A stretch of 64,000 bases of DNA from CAWGAJ01 sp963820545. Its GTDB lineage: Bacteria > Planctomycetota > Planctomycetia > Pirellulales > Thermoguttaceae. The position numbers were made by a program, and so were the translations under genes. The stretch is from NCBI GenBank assembly GCA_963820545.1, contig CAWGAJ010000001.1:1612001-1676000 (forward strand), in the 5' to 3' direction. Shown here piece after piece: positions 47,031-57,205 of the stretch (position 1 is its first letter; each line of letters starts with the position of its first letter). The notes beneath the pieces were generated by a model that was not told the DNA's origin, ran no database searches, and saw only the letters and a program-made list of their open reading frames with translations.

Positions 47031-47541
47031 ATGGAAACCATAGAAGCCATTCACACGCGTCGAAGTATTCGCAAATTCCAAGATCGGCCCGTTTCAGACG
47101 AGCTAATTGAAACGCTCCTGGCGGCGGCCATGCAAGCCCAGTGCGAGGAATGAGCAGCCGTGGCAGTTTGTGATGATCGACGACAAGCGTACGCTGGGCA
47201 AAATTCCCCAGATCATGCCCAATGCCGCAATGGCCGGAAAGGCCCCGGCGGCAATTCTGGTCTGCGGCAACCTGAGCCTGGAAAAATCCGAGGGCTATTG
47301 GGTGCTGGACTGCGCGGCCGCGGTGCAAAACATTTTATTGGCGGCACATGCTTTGGATCTCGGGGCGGTCTGGTGCGGAGTTTATCCCAGACAGGCGCGG
47401 ATGGATGGGCTGCGACGGCTGATCGGACTGCCGGAAAAGGTCATGGCCCACAGTCTTGTCGTAGTGGGACATGCGGCCGAGCAGGTAGCGCCGGAGAAGC
47501 GCTTCCGCCCGGAGCGAGTCCGCCGCAACCGCTGGCAATGA
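47031..47541 (+). CDS. Nitroreductase-family flavoprotein, frame broken near 47137
   Basis: The first frame, from ATG 47031, reads METIEAIHTRRSIRKFQDRP and ends soon after AAAMQAQCEE. The next frame continues PSARNEQPWQFVMIDDKRTL, the conserved FMN-binding stretch of nitroreductases. It goes on to MPNAAMAGKAPAAILVCGNL, then WVLDCAAAVQNILLAAHALD, LGAVWCGVYP and HSLVVVGHAAE, ending at 47541. One indel near 47137 explains the split; total about 170 residues, normal for the short nitroreductases. Substrate unknown; these FMN enzymes reduce diverse compounds with NAD(P)H. It follows fabI on the same strand by about 50 bases. Confidence 0.88.
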
Positions 47542-47625
47542 ATAGAATATTATTTTAGTTCGCCGTTGTCTTTGTGGCACTCGGTTCGCCATACGATTTA
47601 AACAGAAATGCAACTTCCTCGGACG

Positions 47626-49038
47626 TTACGCGCGATTCCATATCATTGGCTCATCAATAAGACCTCGGAATGATAAGCCTAGATCATCCTCATGTAAATT
47701 GGAGCGATTGCAACCAATCACTAAGTTAAATTCCGTGGCGCCGACTCGTCCGGGATTTCTCCAGCGAACAATCCTGTTTTGAGGCTGGCCATCCACATAT
47801 AGTCGTTGTTCGGTTCCATCGCAAGTAAAAACTATGTGACGCCATTGTCCGTCGGCCACCACATTATTGCTCAAACTTAAGTGAGTTCCAGGTCCGATCT
47901 CCACGCAGGCCCGCCCTCGCCATTTAGTGGCTTGCCAATCACCGGCAATGCTCATGGCGTAACCTTGGCTGTAAGATTTGTCGAATATCCGCCGCCACTT
48001 GTCGTCGGTAAATGAGGTTTTAATCCAGGCAGCCAAGGTAATCTGCTCCGGATTAAGCGAATCGTTGTTTAGGACTTCCACCTGATCGCCGTCGGCGGTG
48101 AATTCATACGCTCCGCCTTTTCTTCCGTTAGGCGTCCAGCGAACCCCCGATGCCTTGCCGTGATTTTTCCGACCGCTAAGGTCAATTACCTGACCGCCGG
48201 GTTTGGCGCCGTCAAAGGAGAAATGCAGAACCAGACCTTTCCGGAGAGTATTGTTGGTTACTGGCGTACCGGCTTGACCGTCTTCCACAAAGAGAATTGT
48301 AGCGGAGACGGAGACAACGGCCACGATCGACGCCGCCAAAATTGCACATGCGGTTTTTTTTAGAAGTATGGTTTTGATCAATGCCGACAAGCCCAGCGAT
48401 TTAGCGACTGTCGGCCCGGCCATTGCCATTTTGGCCAGCGATATGGCCAACCTCTTCGGTACTGCCGCCGTGGCATTTTTGGCGAACATCGACGACAAGG
48501 CAACAACACCGCAAACCACTCCGGCCTTCTGAAGATGTTCCCGGAGTCTTTCAATGCCTTCCTGAATCCGCCGGGATACGGTGGCTTGTCCGACATGGAG
48601 ATTTTCAGCGATTTGGGCCTGCGTGTGGCCCAGAAGAAAGTGCTGTATCAGAGGCTCGCGAAGATCATCCGGAAGTTTGGTCAAGGCGGCGTCGATAAAG
48701 GGCGTAATATTGTTCCAATTGGATTCACCGGCGGTTTTGGGCGGCGAAAAAGCGTGGACCTCGTGATGTCGACGCTTGGCTTCATTGCGGGATATGAATA
48801 TGGATCGATTTAACGCAACACGGTGGAGCCAGGCGGGAAGTGAGCCGCGGATGGTAGCGGCTTTATCGGCAAGGGCGAGAAAACAGTCCTGGGTAATGTC
48901 TTCGGCAGTGCTGGTGTTCCCGGTGACTCGACAAGCAACCGAAAATACCAAAGCCGTATAACGCTGAACGAGCATGGCAAATGCTTCAGCGTCGCGTGAT
49001 CGAGCATAACGAATTAGGAGGGCTTGATCATCTGCCAT
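47626..49038 (-). CDS. ECF sigma factor fused to a transmembrane segment and LamG-like domain
   Basis: Residues 1-190 (start MADDQALLIRYARSRDAEAF at 49038) are an ECF sigma factor. Region 2 shows STAEDITQDCFLALAD and region 4 shows LPDDLREPLIQHFLLG with TQAQIAENLHVGQATVSRRI. A hydrophobic segment follows near 228-250 (ACAILAASIVAVVSVSATIL). The C-terminal 200 residues form a concanavalin/LamG-like domain: GLVLHFSFDGAKPGGQVIDL, ITLAAWIKTSF, DGQWRHIVFTCDGTEQRLYV and FRGLIDEPMIWNR. As the membrane segment would place LamG outside and sigma inside, the protein may sense an external ligand directly. No separate anti-sigma gene is adjacent. Such sigma-factor fusions are known in planctomycetes, but their signals are not. 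Confidence 0.88.
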   Translation of the reverse strand: MADDQALLIRYARSRDAEAFAMLVQRYTALVFSVACRVTGNTSTAEDITQDCFLALADKAATIRGSLPAWLHRVALNRSIFISRNEAKRRHHEVHAFSPPKTAGESNWNNITPFIDAALTKLPDDLREPLIQHFLLGHTQAQIAENLHVGQATVSRRIQEGIERLREHLQKAGVVCGVVALSSMFAKNATAAVPKRLAISLAKMAMAGPTVAKSLGLSALIKTILLKKTACAILAASIVAVVSVSATILFVEDGQAGTPVTNNTLRKGLVLHFSFDGAKPGGQVIDLSGRKNHGKASGVRWTPNGRKGGAYEFTADGDQVEVLNNDSLNPEQITLAAWIKTSFTDDKWRRIFDKSYSQGYAMSIAGDWQATKWRGRACVEIGPGTHLSLSNNVVADGQWRHIVFTCDGTEQRLYVDGQPQNRIVRWRNPGRVGATEFNLVIGCNRSNLHEDDLGLSFRGLIDEPMIWNRA

Positions 49039-49282
49039 ATTACACCCCAATTAAGTGAAAACTGGTCCCTTTATATATATAGAGATGATTTGCGAATGAA
49101 TTATCCAAGAAAATTGATTAATCTGTTGAAACAATCCGGCCGCAGAGCGTACGCACCGTAATTCAGCGGGGCATGACATGATTTAGCCTGCCCCGAAAAA
49201 GCTGTCATGCGGTATGAGCGTCTTGTCAGCCATTATCGATGCCGATGAGCTTTCATGGAAAAAACAACAGCGCAAAAAAAGG

Positions 49283-49357
49283 GGTGGCTGACGGGATTTG
49301 AACCCGCGACACCCAGAGCCACAATCTGGTACTCTATCCAACTGAGCTACAGCCACC
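49283..49357 (-). tRNA. tRNA-His (anticodon GTG)
   Basis: On the minus strand the acceptor GTGGCTG pairs fully with CAGCCAC, with the extra G at position -1 opposite C73 that is typical of tRNA-His. D-arm GCTCAGTTGGATAGAGT, anticodon loop TTGTGGC with GTG at 34-36, T-arm CGGGTTCAAATCCCG. No CCA is encoded. Confidence 0.95.
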
Positions 49358-49422
49358 GTGTGAAAAACACTCTAACTATTATAAAATTCTGTTCTGGTAA
49401 TCGTCAATGGAGTGCATAAAGC

Positions 49423-49454
49423 ATAAAAGCCCATGGGCCGCGACCCATGGGCTT
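49423..49454 (-). terminator. Rho-independent terminator of the S41 protease gene
   Basis: On the minus strand AAGCCCATGGG and CCCATGGGCTT form an 11-bp stem with a 6-base loop, followed by TTATGC. It lies about 60 bases after the protease stop. Confidence 0.65.
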
Positions 49455-49515
49455 GGTAATTGTCGTATCCGGAGGGCAATTTATCGCCAAATTTCAGTTT
49501 TTTGAGGCGTGCTTT

Positions 49516-51585
49516 TTATCGGGCTTTGGCCACTTGGGCGAGGTTCAGGTAATCCACGGTGATGGCCAAGACCTCGTCGAGATAATAGTCGCGGACGATC
49601 CCTTTTTTATCGAGATTGAGGTCATCGAGGGTCTTTTCTTCTTCTTTGTCGGCGTTTAGTTCGGCCCGTTCTTTAAGGAACTTTTCTTCGTTTAAGGTGA
49701 TGGTTTTTTTGTCTTTTTGTTCTTGATAGTGGGCGATTTTGACAAGCTCCTTTTGGAATTTATCCGCGGCTTGCACGCGTTGTTCGGATAGTTGTTTGAG
49801 TTGGGCGCTGATGGCGGGAGTGACGTAATCGAAGCGCTTATAGGTCACGGGATTGACCCGGTCGAATTCCAGGGGGTAGTCGAGATCGGCCTCGCCCACG
49901 TCGAGATGGGTGGTCAACGAGGGGAGCTCGATATCGGCCAGCACGCCGCGTTTTTGCGTGCTTTCGCCGTTGGGTCTGTAAAACTGTTGCATGGTGATTT
50001 TCAGCGCCTCCCATCTGGGGCGAATTAGGCAAATGGGAGAACAGTTCCTGGCCCAAATCGACCAGACTTTGCACGGTGCCTTTACCGTGGGTGGAATGGT
50101 CGCCCACGATCAGCCCCCGGCTGTAATCCTGGATGGCGCCGGCCAGAATCTCGCTGGCCGAGGCGCTGAACTTGCTCGTGAGCACCACCAACGGCCCGGC
50201 CCAGACTATGCCGGGATCAGGATCGTAATCCGGCTGCACTCGTCCTTCGGCGTCTTTGACTTGCACGACGGGCCCGTCCTTGATAAACAAACCGGTGAGG
50301 TTAATCGCTTCGGCCAGCAATCCGCCGCCGTTGCGGCGCAGATCCAGCACCACGGCATCGACGCCCTTGCGGTTGAAGTCTTCCAGGATCGCCCGGACGT
50401 CGCGGGTAGTGCTGCGGAAATCCGGTATTCCGCGGCGGTAGCCGATCATGTCCATATAGAAGCTGGACAGGTCGATCACGCCGATTTTATAGGCGCGCCG
50501 TCGGGGCGAGTGCCCACCTCGAAGATTTCGCCTTTGGCTTCTTTGTCTTTAAGTTCGATCTTTTCGCGGGTGATTTTCAAGATCTTCTTCTCGTCGCCGG
50601 GAGGCAAGACCTCCAGCCGGACGACCTTGCCGCGCGGACCGCGAATGAGTTTCACCACGTCGTTGATCTTCATATCGATCACGTCGACCATGGGGCCGTC
50701 TTCACCTTCGCCCACGCCGACGATCTTGTCATCGACTTTCAGCCGGCCGTCTTTATCAGCGGCGCCGCCGGGTACAAGTTCCTTGACCATCGTGTAACCG
50801 TCCTCGGAGAGTAGCTGGGCCCCGATACCGTCCAATTCCAGCCGCATCGTGATGTCGAAATTCTTAGCCGTATCGGGCGACATGTAGTTGGTATGCGGAT
50901 CCAATGAAGTAGTCAGGGAATTTAAATAGATTTCCAGTAAGTCCTCGGCGCTGGTTTGATGCCAGCGCTTGACAATGCTGTGGTAGCGCTTGGTGAGTTT
51001 TTCGATAGCCTCCTTGCCTTCTTTTTTATCTTTGTTGTCTTTGTTCGTCTTCAGCAACAGCAAATCGTACTTGATGCGTTTTCGCCAGCGCTCCTGCGCT
51101 TCGCTGGGATCTTTAGGATATTGAAGTTCATCGCGGTCGATGACCATCTCCTCATCGAGCGTGAAGTCTTGGGGCTGGGCAAGCACCTCGTCGATTGTTT
51201 TCAACCGCTCGTCCACCCGTTGCAAAAAACGCTGGAAGACGACATAAGCCAATGTGATGTCGTTCTTGCGGATCAGTTCAATCAACTCATCCTGGTGCTT
51301 GGTAAATTCATCCACGTCGGACTGGTAAAAATAAACCTTGATCGGATCCAACGATTTCAGATACATCTTCATCCACCGGGCGGCAATTTCCTTGTCCAAA
51401 GGATGACGTGAAAGATGACCCCTAAGCATCGGTATGACGGTATTTGTGATCTGATGATCTTCCCGTCGAGGACCTACGGGATCTGCCCACGTGGCCGTGT
51501 AAAGGCAGCTTACAATAAGAGTAAAAAGCAATCCTTGACGGAGAATTTGACGAACGTGTAAATTCCTTTGAGAAAACAAACTCAT
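49516..51585 (-). CDS. Tail-specific (S41) C-terminal processing protease, two frame breaks
   Basis: The start at 51585 has AGAGG seven bases upstream and leads into a signal peptide (LLFTLIVSCLYTATWA). The N-terminal helical region of Prc/Tsp proteases follows, then a PDZ domain (YTMVKELVPGGAADKDGRLK). The frame ends after DGAPIKSA near 50492. The next frame continues with YKIGVIDLSSFYMD and the S41 core VDAVVLDLRRNGGG. It holds the catalytic serine in SKFSASASEILAGA and the lysine in STHGKGTVQS. A second break near 50010 leads to LKITMQQFYRPNGESTQKRG and the C-terminal helices, ending at 49516. About 690 codons, as expected for Tsp. It should act in the periplasm on proteins with exposed C-termini. 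Confidence 0.92.
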
Positions 51586-52038
51586 TGAAGAACCTCTGCT
51601 AAAATAGAGAAACTATATAACAGCCGTAATCTTTGACGACTGGTCGCCTGGGGGCATAGTAACCAGGATGGCCGAACGAAACAAGAGCGAGACTTTTATA
51701 AGGGGGGAAAGCATTATACAATATAGTGGGGGTAATGGTTTTGTAGGAACTGTCTTTAACTATGTAAGATTTGATCATGACTTGCGTTATATTTCCCAGG
51801 GAAAATCGCTGGTAACAGACATTCTCGGTGACTAGCCTTTCTATATTACGTACCCGAGGCCAATTTTGCTCTATATCGGGTGAATTTAAAATAAAATGTA
51901 ATGCTATACCCCCCATCATGCTAAGTGGTACCATATAATAACTTATGCTCATAGTAGTCCGTACACACCGTGTGTGGGGTTGCGGCACATGGAGTGTGCC
52001 GCCTACATTTTTTATGCGGTTCCACTTAGTCGCTTTCC
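51586..52038. other. Gap with a REP-like palindrome upstream of the S41 protease
   Basis: A minus-strand frame (51599-51988) is AT-rich and has no recognisable domain, so I do not call it. At 51982-52003 the 7-bp stem GCGGCAC / GTGCCGC with a short loop is another dispersed-type palindrome; on the plus strand a T-run follows after CTACA. Confidence 0.4.
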
Positions 52039-52401
52039 CTATTCTGAATTCGCTGTTTTTTCCCTGATCATAACCAGCATCATTTTGAACCGCTTGACGG
52101 CCTTCACGGCGTGAGGTTTGCCCGCGGGCATGATGACCATTTGTCCGGCGATCAGACGCGTCGGTTTGCCAGAAATGCTGATTTCCGTTTCGCCGTCGAG
52201 CACGTACACCAAGGCGTCAAAGGGAGCGGTGTGTTCGCTGAGTTCCTGTCCGGCAGCGAAGGCAAACAAGGTTACAGTGCCGATATTTTTTTTGATCAAT
52301 GTCCGGCTGACGATTGCGCCGGCTTGATACTTTATCAGCCCGGCGGCATCGACGACTTTGCCCAATAGTTCTTTGTCGGAGGTTTGTGCTTTTCGGCTCA
52401 T
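52039..52401 (-). CDS. Cupin-domain protein
   Basis: I prefer MSRKAQTSDKELLGK at 52401, preceded by AGGAAAGATTCC, over the longer frame starting at 52482. The 120-residue protein is a single small beta-barrel: GTVTLFAFAAGQELSEHTAP with the histidine of the first cupin motif, LVYVLDGETEISISG, then RLIAGQMVIMPAGKPHAVKA with the second histidine. These two motifs bind a metal in most cupins. Proteins of this size are often sensors or small-molecule-binding proteins; the ligand is not known. It stands alone, divergent from the LptD-like gene. Confidence 0.88.
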   Translation of the reverse strand: MSRKAQTSDKELLGKVVDAAGLIKYQAGAIVSRTLIKKNIGTVTLFAFAAGQELSEHTAPFDALVYVLDGETEISISGKPTRLIAGQMVIMPAGKPHAVKAVKRFKMMLVMIREKTANSE

Positions 52402-52617
52402 GGAATCTTTCCTATGTTGGTGGAGATTTTTCCGTTTGACGACGAATCGTCCGCGGAAATTGTAACAAATATCTTTCACCAAATGCAGTTATCATACCTG
52501 CCCTCCCCTACCTAAGGCTGGATTGAAAAAAAGTGCGATTCTGTTTCCAACAGCCGAAATAACACAACTCCTTTTACAAATAGACGTTACGGCTTATAAA
52601 AACCTCCATAACCTACC

Positions 52618-52646
52618 TTGATCCGTTGGCCGGATACGCATATAAT
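52618..52646 (+). promoter_or_regulatory. Sigma-70-like promoter before the LptD-like gene
   Basis: TTGATC at 52618-52623 and TATAAT at 52641-52646 are separated by exactly 17 bases. The start codon used is about 180 bases downstream. Confidence 0.5.
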
Positions 52647-52824
52647 CTGCCCGCCTGAAATCGGCAACTTTTCACGTAAGGACTTTTCACTCTTCATGTT
52701 ACAGCTTCATCTCGGGCGGACTAGACTGGGGCGGCTCGAGGTGGCAAGGATGCTCGTCTGCTGAAATCACGGCCTAAAAGACCGGTTGATGTCGGATGCG
52801 CAAGTCTGCGACTGTGCGCAAACA

Positions 52825-55800
52825 ATGATCCCGGCCGCAGAGAGAAGAGTGCAATATATTTTATCGGGCATATTTGCTTTAGCGATATTTCTCTGCTTTA
52901 CCGCAACGGCACTCAGCCAAGTGGAACTGCCACAGCCGAATCCAGCCGATTCCATCTCCGTTAGTGCTGAAGCGGCCAACCGCTGGAAATCGGGCTCGTA
53001 CGACGTTTGGTTACTGCGCGGCAACTGCCGCATTCAACAAGGAGCGGCCGATACTCGAAGTCGCGAGGCGGTGCTCTGGATCGAGCAGGCCGCAGGAGAT
53101 AAAAAGCCGGCAAGCAAGATCATCGCCTACATGGAAGGCGACGTGGAGTTGATCCGCAAAGGTCCTGCCGGCTCGGCGAAGCTTAAAGATCAAGCCTGGC
53201 TGGGAGAATTCATTACCACAGGCGAGATTCAGGTGTATGCCGCTCAGGTGGCCGGCGAGCCTGTGGCTCCGCCGCCGATTTATCAACGGGGTATGGAGCG
53301 CCGCCATCCAATTTCGGCCGATACCCTGACCAGAAGCGAGGTCCGTCCCGCGCAATTCACCGCGCCGGCCGCGTCGCCGGAGGTGATCCGGCGCCGCCGG
53401 CTCAACCGTTGCTTCAGGAGCGGAGGATTCGGGTGTTTCCCCGCAGCGACTTGCCCTGGAATTTTCAATGGCTCCCCGATCCTCAGGGCGGCAATTTTGG
53501 CATTGCGGTGATCGACTCGGGCGTGAATCTAGTGGTCGACAGCGCGGACGAACTCGCTTCGATCGATGTTTCCGCCGACCGCTTGGTCATTTGGACCGTC
53601 AGCCCGCAAACACCCGATTTTAAGGTCCCCAATTTCCAGGATGAACGCACGCCTTTGGAAATTTACATGGAGGGAAACATCGTCTTCCGCCAAGGCGAAC
53701 GGATTATTTACGCCGACCGCATGTATTACAACGTGCCCAATCGCACCGGCACGATCCTCAGCGCCGAAGTGCTCACGCCGGTGAAAAACTACGAGGGCCT
53801 CTTGCGCCTGCACGCCGACGTGCTCCAGCAAACCGGCCGCGACAGTTTCTACGCCAAAAACACCTTTATCACTTCCAGCCGCATGGGCGAGCCGGGCTAT
53901 CGGCTCCAGGCGGGCGACATTTATTTTGAAGACATTCAAAGTCCGCTCTTGGACCCGATCACCGGCCAGGCCGTGCCCGATCCAACCACCGGACAGACGG
54001 CGGTCGCGCATCAGCGCTTGGCCCAGGCCTCGAACAATTTTCTCTTCATCGGTCCTGCGCCGGTATTTTACTGGCCATCTTTGTCGACCAACCTCGACGA
54101 TCCGACGTATTACATCCGCCGCGTGCGGGGAAAACACGATAACGTGTTTGGCACGCAAGTCTTGACCAACTGGAGCGGCTATCAATTACTGGGAATCCGC
54201 CAACCGCCGGCCGGCACCGATTTAGAGTTTAGCTTTGATTATTTGGGATTAAGGGGTTTTGGTCACGGCGGCAGCTTTACTTACAATCGGGAGGGGATGT
54301 TCGGCATGCCCGGGCAAGTGGGCGGGCTGTTTGATTATTGGGGAATTCCGGACCACGGCCTGGACAATCTGGGCGTGGACCGCAGCGCATTGGTACCGGA
54401 AAAGGACTATCGTTTCCGGCTCTTCTGGCAGCACCGGCAAATGCTGCCCGAGGATTTCCAGCTTTCCGCCGAGGCGGGCTGGATCAGCGACCGTAACTTT
54501 CTGGAAAGTTTTTACGAGAGCGAATGGGACGAATTGAAAGATCAGAGCACCGGAGTGGAATTGAAACGCACCCGGGAAAACCGCTCCTTGAGTATTTCGG
54601 CCGACGCGCGGTTGGACAACTTTTTTACAGAGACTGAATGGTTGCCGCGGGGCGATCATTTTTGGTTGGGTCAACCGCTGTTGAACGACACTTTCACCTG
54701 GTACGAACATAGCAGCGCGGCGTTTGCCCGCTTCCGCCCGGCCAATACGCCGGCCAATCCGTCCGACCAACCTTTCGAGTATCTAGATTGGGAAAAATCG
54801 CCGATTACCGGAATCCCCGAAATGCGCTATGGCGAGCGCCTGGCCACGCGCCAGGAAATCGACTGGCCCTTCCAACTGGGCGCGGTCAAAATGGTACCTT
54901 ATGCCCTGGGCGAATTGGCCCGCTGGGGACAGGATCTCAACGGCAACGACATGAACCGGGCGTATTGGCAGGCCGGCGTGCGCACGAGTTTGCCCATCTG
55001 GTCAGTCGATCCCAGCGTGCAAAGCGAACTGTTCAACGTGCACGGCTTGGCGCACAAAGTGGTTTTCGAGGCCGAGTTCGCCCACGCCCAGTCCAATCAA
55101 GATCCCAGCCTGCTGCCGCTGTACGATCAGTTGGACGACGATTCCGTGGAGAGCGAACGGCATCGTTTTATCAGCTATACCTTCGGCGGGACAATTCCTC
55201 CTCAGTTCGACGAGCGCTGGTACGCCGTGCGCACGGGCATGGGCGGTTGGGTCACCGCGCAGAGCACCGAAGTGGTCGATGATCTGACGGTTCTGCGCTG
55301 GGCGCCAGGCAACGCTGGCAGACCAAACGCGGCATGCCGGGCAGGGAACATATCATCGATTGGGTTACGCTGGACACCAATATCAGCCTCTTTCCCGATC
55401 CCAACCGCGACAACTTCGGCCAAGTGCCGGGACTGGTGAACTATGATTTCCGCTGGCACGTGGGCGACCGGCTGACAATGGTCTCCGACGGTATTTTCGA
55501 CTTCTTCGATCAAGGGCAAAAAACCTTTAGCGTGGGCGGTTTTCTCCGCCGTCCGCCGCGGGGCGACCTGTATCTTGGTTACCGGCAGATCGAAGGACCG
55601 GTCGACAGCCGGGTACTCACGCTTTCTTACACTTATTGGATGAGCCCGAAATGGGTATCCACTTTTGGCACCTCCTTTGACCTGGGCCAGGAAGGCAATA
55701 TCGGCCAGTCCTTCAGTATCACGCGCATCGGCGAGTCGTTCCTCATCAACGCCGGCTTCAGTGTTGATCCCGCGCGCAACGACTTCGGCGTGGCTTTCTC

Positions 55801-55888
55801 CATCGAACCGCGCTTTTTGCCCAAAAGTCGGCTGTCCAACATCGGCAGCGCCCATATCCCCGTGGCCGGTGCATACGGGCTGGAGTAA
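52825..55888 (+). CDS. LptD/OstA-like outer-membrane protein, two frame breaks
   Basis: Start at ATG 52825 (MIPAAERRVQYILSG), leading to a signal peptide ending FTATALSQ. The N-terminal OstA-like beta domain (WKSGSYDVWLLRGNCRIQQG, then DTRSREAVLWIEQ) is followed by a frame break near 53387. The next frame supplies APPAQPLLQERRIRVFP, a second OstA-like part (LEIYMEGNIVFRQGERIIYA) and a long beta-barrel-like region. A break near 55310 leads to RQRWQTKRGMPGREHIIDWV and the C-terminal strands (DFRWHVGDRLTMVSDGIFDF), ending at 55888. About 1,021 codons. LptD inserts lipopolysaccharide in the outer membrane. Planctomycete homologues are divergent, so the cargo is uncertain. No lptE, lptA or lptC is next to it. 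Confidence 0.82.
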
Positions 55889-55905
55889 GATGAGAGATGA
55901 AGGCA

Positions 55906-55961
55906 GAATTATAAATGCTGAATTATGAATGCTGAATAGATAAACTGTGAACTGTAAACTT
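55906..55961. repeat. Heptanucleotide quasi-repeat array after the LptD-like gene
   Basis: Eight consecutive 7-base units can be read: GAATTAT AAATGCT, GAATTAT GAATGCT, GAATAGA TAAACTG, TGAACTG TAAACTT. Each keeps the same phase, with variation inside the unit. Confidence 0.6.
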
Positions 55962-55989
55962 CCTCGAACCGCTTGTGGTTTCGCACTAG

Positions 55990-56020
55990 CCACTAAACAC
56001 TATCCACTCTCCACTAAATC
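55990..56020. repeat. Heptanucleotide quasi-repeat ending at the dgkA start codon
   Basis: Four units, CCACTAA ACACTAT and CCACTCT CCACTAA, fill 55990-56017. ATC follows, then the dgkA ATG at 56021. No Shine-Dalgarno sequence is seen. Confidence 0.7.
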
Positions 56021-56410
56021 ATGCTCGATCCTCAACCCATATCTGAGCGTCCCTGGCCGCGAAAGTTTCGCGATGCTTTCCGCGGCATAAAAGAAGGCAT
56101 CCGCGGACAAAGCAGTTTCTTCGTCCACTTTTTCATGGCGGCCGCGGTGATTGTCGCCGCCGTAGTCTTTCAGATGAATCTGATCGAGTGGTGCATCCTC
56201 CTGCTGTGCATCACTATCGTGCTTACCGCCGAGATGTTCAACAGCGCCTTGGAATCGATGGCCAAGGCCATTACCGGCGAAACCGACCCGCACCTGGGCA
56301 ATTCGCTGGACATCGGCAGCGGGGCAGTGCTTATGGCATCGATTGGCGCCGCCGTTGTAGGCGCGATTGTCTTCCTTAACCGCTTAGGAATGATGCTCCA
56401 GTGGTGGTAA
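56021..56410 (+). CDS. dgkA: Diacylglycerol / undecaprenol kinase (DgkA family)
   Basis: A small integral membrane kinase that phosphorylates diacylglycerol or undecaprenol to recycle lipids. The 129-residue protein has the family layout: an amphipathic N-terminal helix (FRDAFRGIKEGIRGQSSFFV), then three membrane helices. The signature VLTAEMFNSALESMAKAI (family pattern E-x-x-N-(T/S)-A-x-E) holds the catalytic glutamate and asparagine. Planctomycete members usually act on undecaprenol as in Gram-positive bacteria, but the sequence does not decide. It follows the LptD-like gene on the same strand, separated by heptad repeats. Confidence 0.92.
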   Translation: MLDPQPISERPWPRKFRDAFRGIKEGIRGQSSFFVHFFMAAAVIVAAVVFQMNLIEWCILLLCITIVLTAEMFNSALESMAKAITGETDPHLGNSLDIGSGAVLMASIGAAVVGAIVFLNRLGMMLQWW

Positions 56411-57205
56411 ACGCGCGCTCGGAGCAAGCCCACTACCCCCGGCCAGCAGATCGCCCAGTTTCTTTTCAACAATGGTTTTAGTGATGCAGCTTCCAACTTT
56501 GCCGTAACTTCTAGCCCGCATTTCTCACCAACGTGTAGGGTGGGTCAAGCAAACTGTTTTCTATGTGGAGTTGGGGGATAAGAGATCGGGAATCGAGAAT
56601 GGGGAATTATTGGAGGGGGATTTTGGGATTTTCGTTCTACTATAAGGGATTCTTGTTTTTTGGCCAAAATGGCGCGGTGTAAGGTATTGAAAAATAAAGA
56701 GTTGCGGCGACGATTTTGACCACTCTTAAGTAGTAGAAAAAAATGTTTTGCATTTTAAGGGGAGCAGTGCGCAAGTGGTTTATGGAAAAGATGGTTGGAA
56801 TTTTCGAACAGAGAAATTTTTTGAATGAATTATTAGGGAAAAATGAATAAAGTCGTAAGTTATTGATTTAAAGTTTTCAGTAAAAAGCAAGTGGTTGCGG
56901 TGTAAAGAGATGCAACGAGCGATGGGAGTAAACACACTACAAAAAAGTGCGCGCTAGTAAGTTTATCAACATTTGTTTTTTGTGGTTTTTTGGCGATTTT
57001 TGTTCGAAATTGTTTTTCTTGAAAAAGGGCAATTGTTGGATACTAGGCTGTAGGCTATAGGCTGTAGGCTGGAGGAAAGTGGGCAGCGGATAGGGAATAG
57101 GGGATAGAGAAAAAACTCTTGTGCCTTCGGCACCTCAATAGCAAAAGCTATCGAGGCCACCCGCGAAGATATCGGTACTATCGGCATGTAGGCAACTTCA
57201 CTCGT
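56411..57205. other. AT-rich gap with heptanucleotide repeats
   Basis: About 800 bases without a supported gene, markedly AT-rich at 56570-57030 compared with the rest of the window. Near its end are four heptad units at 57043-57070 (CTAGGCT GTAGGCT, ATAGGCT GTAGGCT) and three at 57086-57106 (GCGGATA GGGAATA GGGGATA). A further short palindrome lies around 57125-57165. Confidence 0.5.

Noticed and set aside
51599..51988. Minus-strand frame of 129 codons upstream of the S41 protease
   Set aside because: AT-rich, with no signal peptide, domain or ribosome-binding site. It probably covers the protease promoter region.
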